DNA from: a virus
Length of the DNA stretch: 24,811 nt
Virus record (IMG/VR): IMGVR_UViG_3300008625_000067
Span: 1 to 24,811 of that record
Direction: 5' to 3' (one strand)
Position numbers and translations under genes: made by a program
Notes under the pieces: generated by a model
The model's input: only the letters and a program-made list of their open reading frames with translations
The model's database searches: none
Told to the model about the DNA's origin: nothing
Shown here: positions 15,201 to 23,753 of the stretch, in pieces
Layout of the letters: each line of letters begins with the position of its first letter
Numbering within the stretch: the stretch's first letter is position 1

Positions 15201-18200
15201 TTTAGGATGTAAGACCTTGCCCCTTGGTAAGCCGCGTCTGTGAAGTCGTGCTCATAGTCGTAGAACGAACCCTCGCCCAGACAAATCTGGTAGTTCCCTG
15301 CACCTGTGGGGTCGTCAGTGGACAGGTCGGAGGACGGGGCAGCCGACAAGAGGATGTTCTCGATTCGAGCGGTGGCGGGCACGACTTGATCGACAATGGA
15401 CTGGTTGCCCCACTCAAAGGGCATCACCCGCACACGCCCGACCCCAACGCCTGCCCCTACGAAGGTTCCTACATAGGTTGTTCCCGCAGAAACGATGTTG
15501 TTGGGGTCTGGGCCGACTCGGCTACGGAACTTGAACCGAACATTGTCGTTGGTCTCCTGGACCTCGTTGACGGAACTGGCGAACTGGGAACCCGGCTTCC
15601 CCATCTGGGTCTCGATGACGTTTAGGTTCAACCCCATGTCTACGGTGGGGTTGTTGTTCGCAGGGCGGGAATCAACAGGAAGGGCCGTGGCAAAGGAGAG
15701 GCTCTCCTGAAAAGTTAGGCGATCCCCTCGGATATAAGCGTCCCTCGAACCGTAGTTGGACCCCGGAGCAGCGGGAGGGTTGAAGTAGTTCGAGGTCTGC
15801 GTGGTCATGTAGGTGTCCACGCTGATGTTGAAGTCGTAGTAGTTGTTATTGACCAGAGGACCGGCTGGCGACCCCAAGGTGGCCCCAAGCAAGGAGGCGT
15901 TCGACTCGAACATGATCTTGAACGACCCGTCCAGGTTCCAGCCGATGCCTGCCATGATCAAGTTGAGAGCACCTGCGCCCGGAATCCAAACACCATAAGC
16001 GGCAAAGGCCGACGGGTTGCGGAAAGCGAGCTTGCAGATCGTCGGGTCACCCGCAAAGTTGGGGTCCGGGTTGTAGAAGGTAACTACACAGGTGTTGAGG
16101 CCCGCCCAAGTAGCCCACGAATCTACAATCAGCTTCTGAAGGCCGCCCGTAGTGGCCGGGTAGGGGGTATCGGAGCCGTCATCCAAGACATACCTGTTGG
16201 CGGGGTTCCCCAGCCATGCTGAAGACACGTCAAACGTGATGAGGTACACCCCTGCGCTGAAAACCTCGGTGACCTGACACCCAGAGGTAGCGGCACCCGC
16301 GCCCACGTCCCAGGCCGTGTTGAAGCCGAAAACATTCTCGGCCATGTACCTGTGAGGCACTGCGAGAGGTGCGGTGAGGGCTGGGCGGCTTGCCGTCACA
16401 AAACGGGGCGGCTCGAAGTACGGGTTCGACCCTACAAGGTTAGCGGCTCCTCGAACAGCACCCACAGTGATGATGCCCTGGCCGCCTGCGGGAAGGCCGG
16501 AACTCTCCTGTGGGTCGCCAGCACCTCCGTCATCCGGGCACTCCACAAAGACAAGATCATACGGACGCAGGGAGCCAGTCAAAGTGCCTTGGACATAGGG
16601 CGTCGTGCCAGTCCAGGGCATCCAGTCTGTGTCCGAGTAAAGGGAACCTGCATAGTTAGGAGGCCCAAGAGCACCGTCGCTCCACTCTCCGATAGAGCCG
16701 TCGCTGATGAGGAACTCATCCGGGTAGACGGCCCCCCAATACTGGTTCGGCACCTGCCCCATCCAGGTAGCTGCCGGGATGGGGTAGGTTCCAGGAGGGG
16801 CTTCTGCTTCAGCGAAGAACTCGATGCTTTGCCACACCTCGTAGAGAGCCGAAAGCTCCGTCACCGTTGTTGAGAGATAGGGGATTTGCACATCCCCTGA
16901 ATCATCACGGGCCTCGCCCTTGAGGCACGGAAGCTCCAGAGGAGTTTCAGAGGTGTTGATGAACGACACCTCTGATTCAAGACAAGAAAGAGGTTTGGGA
17001 GGCTGCTGCCCCATCATCTCCTTCAAGGGGAATCCGAAGATGTCTTCAGAAGACGGGAAGCTCAAATCACGGTACTGGCTCTTCAGCCGTGCAACGGACA
17101 GATCAAACCCCATCCGGTAAGCAGACATAGCTTTTGACGAGAGGGCCATGTCCTCGATGCCAGGAGGGTCGCTCGCTGCGCTGGCCTCGTCCATTGGAAG
17201 GGCAGACCCTACAAAAGCCGTGTCGCCATACTTGGCCTCGAAGTCGCCCTCATCACTCTTCTGGATGGAGGTTCCAGCGATTGCGGTTCCATCCTGCTTG
17301 CCCAAAATAAGGATAGCGCCCCCAATCACCTCGGCCACAAAAACAGGCGCTTTGATAGGGCTGGGCGGCGTCAGGCCAAAGAGGCTCGGGTAAGTGACAG
17401 ACGTATCAAAGAGGTCGAATACCTCACCTGTCGGGATTCCGAAGCGGAGGCGCTGTCCTGCTTCAAAACCAGGAGTGGAGAGTTCAAGGCTTCCCGTTGA
17501 GAGGTCGCTCAAGCCCCCCTCAAGCTGCGTTGCAAGCTGGGCAAAGTCGGGAAAGCCCGTATTCGAGTCGATGGGGAAATCCACGAAGTCAAGAGGCGTG
17601 CAAACAAGTGTTGCAGAGCCAACTGTGGTCCCTGTCAGACCCGCAGCCGAGATGGCGTCATCGAGGTCAGGGTCGCCTTCTGGGTAGTAGGCCCAGATCC
17701 GGGCGCGAGGGTAACGGTCATTAGGAACGACCGAGACAATCCCCTCTATTGTCCCGATAGCAGGGTTTGCTATCGGCCCGATAGAACGGCCAAAGGTGCT
17801 GGCGACCTGTGCTGTAACCTCACCCGGATTGGGGCCGGGAACATCCTCCATGCGGGCGAAGCCGTACACTCCTGGCTCATTCGCTTCGGAGTTGGCCCCG
17901 ATCCCTGGGAGCAACCGAGTGAACGCCTTGGTGCGTTGCGGGTACAGGCGAGAAAAGCGGTTCTTCTCCCACATTTTCTCGAACTTTGCGATCAACTCAA
18001 TCTTCGGGAAGGGCGGGAACAGCGAGAACGAGATGGCCGTCTTCATCCTGATCATCAGGATGTCGTCCATGTCATTCTTCACCCGGCTCCGCTGAAGCTC
18101 CATGAACAACATGAGTCCAAAGGGATCAGGAGGGATGCCGCCCGTCTTTCCGGGATACACCAAAGAGGTGGGGTCAAGCGGGAAGGCCGTGGGAGGCAAG

Positions 18201-21200
18201 TAGAGGGCGTCCTCTTCCGTGTAGTAGGCCCCACCCAAGCCTGAAGCCCAGGATTCAATAAGGTCCCGCCAAATCAGCCGTGGGTTGAGGAATCCTGTGA
18301 TTTCGTCTTCGTAGCCTGGGAGAGCGTAGCGGACTCCCCGGCCAACGAAGAACCGGAACTTCCCATCCCGATCCCCGATGATCCTGCCGTCAATGTTCTC
18401 GTGAATCTGCTCCAAGGCAACAACAATGTTGTTGTAGAAGGAGAGATAGACTCGCGCACCCCGATCCTGGTCGAAAAGGTCTTGGACCTCGCTCCGAAGC
18501 CCCAAGATGCCTTGCTTCTCGATGTCGGGTGATCCAGGAAAAGCCTCCGGGGGGCCTCCAGTCTGGGGTCCTGACTCAACTACCTTTTTGACAGCAATCT
18601 CCTGGACCTCGGAAAGATACTCCTCCACCGGAAGGGTGCTTGCATAGAAAGAATCCGGGTTTCGGAAGCAATACTTGGCAAGGAAAGTTGATCCCAGGAT
18701 GCCGTTTTCGCCCGAGGGGACGACCATAGAAAGGTGCTTGGATTTATAGGAAGGGGCCAGAACGGCGTCATCTTCGATGACGGGATGCACCACCTCTTGT
18801 TTGGTGTATTGGAGAAGGAGCCGCTCACCACCCTTCAAGGCTCGTTGCTCTGGACGCATGAGGGAAACACCCCCGGTAGATGCGTCAATCATGTAGTGGA
18901 TGCCCGCCACCAGTTCCTTACCCGGTAGCTCGTTACCGCTTGAATCAGTGGACCCAAGCAGAAACAGGGCAAAGCCTTCCGGGCGAATGAAAGGGGAAAT
19001 CCCCTTGAACTCATACGGGTTGGGGCCGTACACCGGACGCACCGAAATACGAACCGCATCCACCCCAAAGACCATCTTCTTGGGGAGGGGGGTGGCGAAG
19101 CTGACAAGGGTGTACCTGCCGTCTTCCGATAGCGTGGAGTTGTCGATCAGAAGCGGATAGCCTCCCAACTCCATTAGATGGCGAGTGGCCGTGTAAGTCC
19201 GAAGGTCGCCCTTGAAAATAAGCTGCGTGGCGAACTTGTCAGCGGGTGCGTACTCCGCATCCACCGACATCATAAACCCCGTGTAGCCCCCACCAGGGAT
19301 GGCGGCCCCTGCGGGGTCAATGACCACTGCCACAGGGTCGGCTGTCAGGAGTGTTGGGAGGTCTTTCCCCGGTGCGTATGTACCAACCGCAGTAGAGGTG
19401 GGGGGCCAGATGCCCACTACAGTGACGTCCAGTTGAGGGTCGTAGGAAGTCCCCGTGATGTAGAAGGGGGACGGACCCAGAATCATCAACTGGCCTGTCT
19501 GAAGGGTGTCGCGCCTATCTCCTTCCAGGGTGAAGTCACTCTGATCCTTGTCGATCATGAAGGGGGGACGCCAAACCGGTCGGAGGGAGGTGTCATAGGC
19601 CATCTCCCCACCAAATGCTTCGTAGACCCCGTAGTTGATCCTCACGCTATCCGCAGCGTCCACAGGGGACTGGAAAGCAATGGTGGCCGTCGCATTGTCA
19701 ATCGTGCAGGTGACCGCGCCGCCGAAGTTCTGGAGTTCAACCCCAGCCCAAACCATTGGATCAACCGTGTCCGCGATTGTACGTCCCGTCGGGTTGAACG
19801 TAAAAGTGGAGTCATCCACTCGCGTACACTCTTCCAACTGGACGTACAGGGGGAGTTTCTCCGTTACCTCAACGTAGTTTCCGTCCTCATCTTCTTTCCG
19901 TACACCTGCCATGTCGGACTGAAAGTAGTGAGCCTCAACAATCTGGCCCTCTCGTAGCGGGCTGTTGAAAAAGATAGACCCACCAATAGGGTTCATCCGT
20001 ACATCAAGGGACCCTTCAGTGACCATCTGCTCCACGAAGTAGAGGGTGTCCCCCGACCACGCCAAGGTAGCGGCCTGGGAGAGAACCAGCGCCCCTGTGG
20101 ACGGGTTGGCGAGAGCGGTGTTTGCGGGAGCGTATTCCGGGAGAGCCTGATCGTAGTAAACCACCGCAGCGGCATTATCCGCGAGGGTGTCTTCTCCAAA
20201 CTGGATGTCTCCAATAACAGGGACGACGTTTACAGTGTCGCCCGCGATAGGAGTGGGGAGAGGCGCTCCAATCGTAAGAAGACCGTCGCCCGAAGCAGGG
20301 TAGTCAGTGGTGTAAGCCCGACCCTCAACTCGAATCGAGAAGTCTTCAGCCAAAAAGAACGGATCGGAAGTATCGGGGACTCGAAGTCCTGATTCAGCGA
20401 TGACACCGATTTCGATGCCAGTGGTGATGTACTGAATCTGGTCTTGGGTCGAGGGGGAGAAATCCAGTCCAGCCCGAACCCATACAAGACGATTGTTCTC
20501 CCTCGCCTTGCCTACAACGGCAGTGTAGTCAGGCTCATTCGCGACCACCTCGCCAATAGCGGAGAGGACCTTGATCTCAAAAGGTTCGTTGAGCAGGTGG
20601 TTGAAGGGATCCAACACCACGTCTGCCACGACAGCAGGATCGTACACGTCACGGGTTTGCCCCTCATAGATTCGCCATTCCGCATAGCTATGGCTGGGGG
20701 TCAGGGGACCTGCGGAGGCGGGGAAGCCTGGAGTGACCACCAGGGAACCAGTAGGGGTATCCACAGCGGTTATCGTGTAGATGCCTTCTGCATCCCCCGT
20801 AAGGATATGAAGCAGAAATCCTGGCTCTGGAGGCCCTTCGGGAACCTGAACAGGGTCATGCCAGTTTGAGATGTTGTTGTCGCTGAACGCAGGGCTGGCC
20901 ACCGTAAACTGGCCCGCGCCTCCTGAAGCAATCTGGACCCCGACGACGCTTACCAGAGGGGCAAGCCCCGGACCCCCATTGCCGGGAAGAAGGAAATCCT
21001 CTTTCCACACAAGCTCCTCGAAGCCCTGGCTGGGCTGCTTCAAGTACAACCCGTACCCTGAATCAACAGGCTCCATAGCCGCCGACGAGATGGTGTCGGG
21101 GAGGGCGTACTGGGCTGCCAAGGGCAGGTTATCGGCGGGAGCCAAAATCCGAGTAGCTGACTGTTCCGCTACATCAACCCACTGAATCCGATCCTCTTGG

Positions 21201-23749
21201 AACTCGTAGTAAATGCCATCGTAGTTCCTCAAATCACGAACGAAGAGGCCCTCTGTCCGACGGAAATGGACATCAACATCGAACCCCGGCAAGTCCACAA
21301 GCGGGTGGTTCATGACGTTGTAGAACGGGGTGGCGGGGATGTTCTCTGTGAGAATCTTCCCAGTCTCCCCGCCAAAACGCCACACCGAACGGTTGTCTGG
21401 GTTGTTGTTCTTCCGAGAAAAGTTCTCCGGGCTTCTATGAAGGCCAAAGGACATTCCGTTATCTGGAAGCCATAGCTGGTCATGCGCGGCAGAGAGCCGC
21501 CAACCAGGAAGCAAGCCCAAAGCAGCGTGGCCCCGAAGGTCATCAACCGTCAGCTTGGTGTTGAGCCAGCTAATCTCGATAGTTGATTGGGCCTTGATGT
21601 AGACCCTTCCCCGCTCCACTCCAACCTCGTAGTCAGTGACGGGAACGCCGCCCGCTGCTTGGATGGCGTGATCGAGAGAGTCCCGAACCTTATCCGCAGT
21701 CTGGGGGCCGCCCCCCATATCATTGATCCAATCCACCGTGATGCTGTCATTGAGCGCAAAGCGAATACCCTCATCCCCATCGGGAAAGATAAAAGGCTCA
21801 CGGACCCTCGTCCAAACCACAGGCTCGTTGCTGTAAGTGCAAGGGGTCACCTCCGCTTGGATAAAATAGAAGGACTGCCCTATGAAAACCGACCTCTTTA
21901 TCTGAACCTCGGAAGCTGACACGGCTGAAGCAGGAGCCGAGGTGCTCCATTGGCGAGCGACCTCGGCCCGCTTGAAAGGGACAGTGACGTGAAGAGGGGA
22001 GAGGTCGGCTGCATACTCGACAACCTTCGTGTTCTCCCAAGCCTGCTTCCCGCAGAAGAAGAAGGAATCCCCATGCCCATCCACCTGACGTACCAGGGCG
22101 CTCCCGTTAGGGCGCGTGTCCGGTTGGAGGGGTGCGGTATAGTTGGGAATGGTCCCGCTACCGTCCGGGACCCAACTGACCCCAGAGCCGCCCGGTAGCG
22201 GAAAGGGTCTGCTCAACGGCAGAAACACCTTGCCCGAAGCAGGGATGCCTGTCGCCACCGTATCCCCTGTCAACTCGGTGCCGTCTTCCTTCACGCACAC
22301 AACAGGTGCCTTGATGGGCACTGGTTGTGTGTTCATCGCAATACCGTCGTAGTAAACCCGTGCTCCCAGGTAAGGAAGCTCGTAGTCTGCCGCATCCCCA
22401 CTGGCAGTGGAGGCTCCGGGTGTGGCCCGGTCAATATCCGCTTGGCTGAACACCAAACGGCCAGTCGTCCTTGACCATGCGACCTCCCCTTGGGCAACCG
22501 CAGCGGATGCGGGAAGATCGCTGTCGGCGTCATATGCCGCAGGAGTGAGGTACTGGCGTGATCCAAAGCGGACAAGAGGGCGGTCGGTAGGGCCGGGGAC
22601 GGGGGCGAGGGCTGCCTCCGTGGTAGCCATGTCTCGCAGAGATCCCAAATCCCCATCGTTGGAGGGGGTGAACTGTTCTGGGGAGTACCAGACATCAAGC
22701 CCTGCCCGCAGCGCGATGTAGTCGGGAGAGAAGATCATGATGCCGTTCTTCTGCCCTACGACAGCGTCCACACCAAGGGCTGCCCAATCGGGGCCTGCCG
22801 AAATAACCGCGTCCGCAACGACCAGGACCTCTGGGTTGTGGGCTACCGCATTGAAATCCATCCCTACCCGAATCAGGGAGTAGGTGTCTTGGGTCGCCCC
22901 CACGGGGAGGGAATCCCCTGCTTCAAACCGAGTGGGTCGCGGGAAAAGCTGGTACGAACCATCGCTCTTCAACTTGCCAAGGTTGCGGGGGAGGGAACCC
23001 TTCAGAGGCTCCCACCGCCCCACCTTGCCGTTCCAGCCAAACCGATTCAGATACGGGTCGTTTCGGGTCCACCAGAACGTAGGAGGGGATACCCGATAAT
23101 AAACGGCGATGATCCGATCTCCGCGTTCGACAGAGAAACCCCCGCCCAGCCCCGTTGAAAGGGCGTCGGAACTGAAGGTCACAACCCCAGTGGCAGGGTT
23201 CTGGTCATCAATCCCGGTGAGGACGTTGCCCCCGTCAGGGTTGAAAAGTGTGGACTTCGGCCCGAACCCGACAGGGAGAGGGCTATCCCCCCGCTGAACT
23301 ACAACCGCGTCTATCGCATGAAGACTCCGTTGGAACTCGTCTTGGATAAGAAGCGACCCGGACCCGTCCTCGTAAGTGATCGAAGGATCAAGAAGATTTA
23401 CGACTGAAAGGCTTCCGGGCAGCGGAGAGCAGAAGCCGGGATCTCCAGAAACATCCCAAGTACCAAGGGCCGTGTCCTCGGAGATGAGAGAAAAGTTGCT
23501 CGTGTTCGCTGACCAAAGGAGGTACTCCTCTTTGCCTGATTCGGGGCGAAGCAGGACGGCTGCCCGGTACATATCGGCAAAGGGGGCAACCGGACGTTGG
23601 TGTACCGGAAGGAAGTAGTTGAAAGCGGAAGGGTCCGCGAGGGGGACATGGCAGCGGTCCACCCCAGAGACGGCCTCCCCAGTGGTGGTTGCATTTGCAG
23701 GAGCACTTCGCGCAGGACGAAGCACATAGCCATCTATCTCAAGACCCAT
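12212..23749 (-). CDS. Giant beta-rich phage virion protein (about 3,845 aa)
   Basis: One uninterrupted frame encodes about 3,845 residues, probably a huge baseplate or tail-fibre-associated protein. I use the ATG at 23749, seven codons before GYVLRPARS and just past the upstream TAG. A farther ATG-like start at 23830 would overlap the upstream gene by 77 bases and add an artificial hydrophobic leader. Most of the chain is Gly/Pro/Asp/Thr-rich beta structure. Recurrent hairpins of the type TGxxxF..P..xGDxVxxxYY occur near residues 186-220, 421-470, 1180-1280, 1350-1380 and 1620-1650. A unit at about 648-755 ending DLRGHAALGLLPGWR resembles part of the gp25-like protein. Residues about 1670-1960 are helical, with ALEQIHENIDGRIIGDRDG and KNDMDDILMIRMK. 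The C-terminus has a helix FMRERMLSWIEEIHEWWDNY and a lysine-rich end. No enzyme motif, collagen repeat or transmembrane helix is seen. It is not a tape measure, being beta-rich rather than helical. Confidence 0.85.
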   Translation of the reverse strand: MGLEIDGYVLRPARSAPANATTTGEAVSGVDRCHVPLADPSAFNYFLPVHQRPVAPFADMYRAAVLLRPESGKEEYLLWSANTSNFSLISEDTALGTWDVSGDPGFCSPLPGSLSVVNLLDPSITYEDGSGSLLIQDEFQRSLHAIDAVVVQRGDSPLPVGFGPKSTLFNPDGGNVLTGIDDQNPATGVVTFSSDALSTGLGGGFSVERGDRIIAVYYRVSPPTFWWTRNDPYLNRFGWNGKVGRWEPLKGSLPRNLGKLKSDGSYQLFPRPTRFEAGDSLPVGATQDTYSLIRVGMDFNAVAHNPEVLVVADAVISAGPDWAALGVDAVVGQKNGIMIFSPDYIALRAGLDVWYSPEQFTPSNDGDLGSLRDMATTEAALAPVPGPTDRPLVRFGSRQYLTPAAYDADSDLPASAAVAQGEVAWSRTTGRLVFSQADIDRATPGASTASGDAADYELPYLGARVYYDGIAMNTQPVPIKAPVVCVKEDGTELTGDTVATGIPASGKVFLPLSRPFPLPGGSGVSWVPDGSGTIPNYTAPLQPDTRPNGSALVRQVDGHGDSFFFCGKQAWENTKVVEYAADLSPLHVTVPFKRAEVARQWSTSAPASAVSASEVQIKRSVFIGQSFYFIQAEVTPCTYSNEPVVWTRVREPFIFPDGDEGIRFALNDSITVDWINDMGGGPQTADKVRDSLDHAIQAAGGVPVTDYEVGVERGRVYIKAQSTIEISWLNTKLTVDDLRGHAALGLLPGWRLSAAHDQLWLPDNGMSFGLHRSPENFSRKNNNPDNRSVWRFGGETGKILTENIPATPFYNVMNHPLVDLPGFDVDVHFRRTEGLFVRDLRNYDGIYYEFQEDRIQWVDVAEQSATRILAPADNLPLAAQYALPDTISSAAMEPVDSGYGLYLKQPSQGFEELVWKEDFLLPGNGGPGLAPLVSVVGVQIASGGAGQFTVASPAFSDNNISNWHDPVQVPEGPPEPGFLLHILTGDAEGIYTITAVDTPTGSLVVTPGFPASAGPLTPSHSYAEWRIYEGQTRDVYDPAVVADVVLDPFNHLLNEPFEIKVLSAIGEVVANEPDYTAVVGKARENNRLVWVRAGLDFSPSTQDQIQYITTGIEIGVIAESGLRVPDTSDPFFLAEDFSIRVEGRAYTTDYPASGDGLLTIGAPLPTPIAGDTVNVVPVIGDIQFGEDTLADNAAAVVYYDQALPEYAPANTALANPSTGALVLSQAATLAWSGDTLYFVEQMVTEGSLDVRMNPIGGSIFFNSPLREGQIVEAHYFQSDMAGVRKEDEDGNYVEVTEKLPLYVQLEECTRVDDSTFTFNPTGRTIADTVDPMVWAGVELQNFGGAVTCTIDNATATIAFQSPVDAADSVRINYGVYEAFGGEMAYDTSLRPVWRPPFMIDKDQSDFTLEGDRRDTLQTGQLMILGPSPFYITGTSYDPQLDVTVVGIWPPTSTAVGTYAPGKDLPTLLTADPVAVVIDPAGAAIPGGGYTGFMMSVDAEYAPADKFATQLIFKGDLRTYTATRHLMELGGYPLLIDNSTLSEDGRYTLVSFATPLPKKMVFGVDAVRISVRPVYGPNPYEFKGISPFIRPEGFALFLLGSTDSSGNELPGKELVAGIHYMIDASTGGVSLMRPEQRALKGGERLLLQYTKQEVVHPVIEDDAVLAPSYKSKHLSMVVPSGENGILGSTFLAKYCFRNPDSFYASTLPVEEYLSEVQEIAVKKVVESGPQTGGPPEAFPGSPDIEKQGILGLRSEVQDLFDQDRGARVYLSFYNNIVVALEQIHENIDGRIIGDRDGKFRFFVGRGVRYALPGYEDEITGFLNPRLIWRDLIESWASGLGGAYYTEEDALYLPPTAFPLDPTSLVYPGKTGGIPPDPFGLMLFMELQRSRVKNDMDDILMIRMKTAISFSLFPPFPKIELIAKFEKMWEKNRFSRLYPQRTKAFTRLLPGIGANSEANEPGVYGFARMEDVPGPNPGEVTAQVASTFGRSIGPIANPAIGTIEGIVSVVPNDRYPRARIWAYYPEGDPDLDDAISAAGLTGTTVGSATLVCTPLDFVDFPIDSNTGFPDFAQLATQLEGGLSDLSTGSLELSTPGFEAGQRLRFGIPTGEVFDLFDTSVTYPSLFGLTPPSPIKAPVFVAEVIGGAILILGKQDGTAIAGTSIQKSDEGDFEAKYGDTAFVGSALPMDEASAASDPPGIEDMALSSKAMSAYRMGFDLSVARLKSQYRDLSFPSSEDIFGFPLKEMMGQQPPKPLSCLESEVSFINTSETPLELPCLKGEARDDSGDVQIPYLSTTVTELSALYEVWQSIEFFAEAEAPPGTYPIPAATWMGQVPNQYWGAVYPDEFLISDGSIGEWSDGALGPPNYAGSLYSDTDWMPWTGTTPYVQGTLTGSLRPYDLVFVECPDDGGAGDPQESSGLPAGGQGIITVGAVRGAANLVGSNPYFEPPRFVTASRPALTAPLAVPHRYMAENVFGFNTAWDVGAGAATSGCQVTEVFSAGVYLITFDVSSAWLGNPANRYVLDDGSDTPYPATTGGLQKLIVDSWATWAGLNTCVVTFYNPDPNFAGDPTICKLAFRNPSAFAAYGVWIPGAGALNLIMAGIGWNLDGSFKIMFESNASLLGATLGSPAGPLVNNNYYDFNISVDTYMTTQTSNYFNPPAAPGSNYGSRDAYIRGDRLTFQESLSFATALPVDSRPANNNPTVDMGLNLNVIETQMGKPGSQFASSVNEVQETNDNVRFKFRSRVGPDPNNIVSAGTTYVGTFVGAGVGVGRVRVMPFEWGNQSIVDQVVPATARIENILLSAAPSSDLSTDDPTGAGNYQICLGEGSFYDYEHDFTDAAYQGARSYILNTGASILAGSVGEVQSGDIVVVPGVWDSGTNRLFGCTRSGTYVVRYAFEPDNAAGTPSLRGLSKGVYAGQEGWLELPFPTVLKWDHDSAGSTFTITVKGALPSVYYSPTGHAFPASGQLYLVLKSAYSVLLPAGYEIDKDCVYKVQYTGVFTDADGNSEFHLQYGVLNPPENAQGDMLDPLSPTNSWDMFEDVLAVGQKLSGMQYLPIGSFGTYTDSHGVVRSLPDNNFQGAPADKHGANVCAGFRWISMRNTNNLPDPANVSPENTGRVVLWDSDLSEIVHTGAIVDTVLGVRVPVPVDPATFQADLKAPVLWRNEAADNEIEGVATYIDISHIQNNAVDPQWNEIQFDLTGALVVDPAAVYTYDHNLTCVLPGLFFWTGDDLADDGEDHKGFSGVAGLILEPSFPRTAKSLLQSFPHVVDADHTITDYENIGPRNSSDFTSAFMPSERASFFVRRIRRWHEIQDRVVADIDRLKLVYEIRRGAVSSYDAATRTYTADTSVWADGTATNVGDFNDPAVNIHPGDMLRVIDSDGSLLETVEIDRVLTSNSLILKYPGMSGGDAAPDIGSYFEVYLQQAPVPHEQSNEQLLEYLTDEVVYEREVVYNPADVNTTGGFVDRENTLRDSDVSGAGAWEALGVQKGDYLIIDPAGQDPLRRTSLYDPAEYAKRPMGDTSIEERLDGSWMQGGPAILDDNRGFYRVLGDEDSTTGRLQVDGTCRFAGGGDDSSSDVIFGSDPPANGYVVLPQVKGSIGEPGPVPGEEGQQMLRHTSYVEDPADPSFAKRPYDFPGGVYNRYNSIAPFGYKIIRPSPVFSDEAAELVLFMRERMLSWIEEIHEWWDNYRGGSYYVFQRDEHIDDLGTPGDTSDGVGLIYNALYKSLTGLTEYQPFASNQDCLSLLDRRFWIMDMRLDSEPTGGPDFYASFSTGEGRPVLPDLLDDVLSNDDDFRGIRYSWIQFRADWGDGSIQIADRAERRLGRKLVKEKILVKQKKALKNK
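17735..17784. repeat. Cluster of perfect inverted repeats inside the giant gene
   Basis: GACAAT (17735-17740) pairs with ATTGTC (17748-17753) over a 7-base loop. It is followed at once by CCGATAGCA (17754-17762) and TGCTATCGG (17768-17776) over a 5-base loop, a perfect 9-base stem. CTATCGG (17770-17776) can alternatively pair with CCGATAG (17778-17784). The region encodes IGPIANPAIGTIEGIVS, so repeated Ile-Gly codons explain part of the symmetry. Confidence 0.6.
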
Positions 23750-23753
23750 CTCT

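Noticed and set aside
12212-23749. Giant protein as the tape measure protein
   Set aside because: Tape measure proteins are mostly helical with hydrophobic segments; this chain is dominated by beta-type, Gly/Pro/Asp-rich sequence and lies among baseplate genes.
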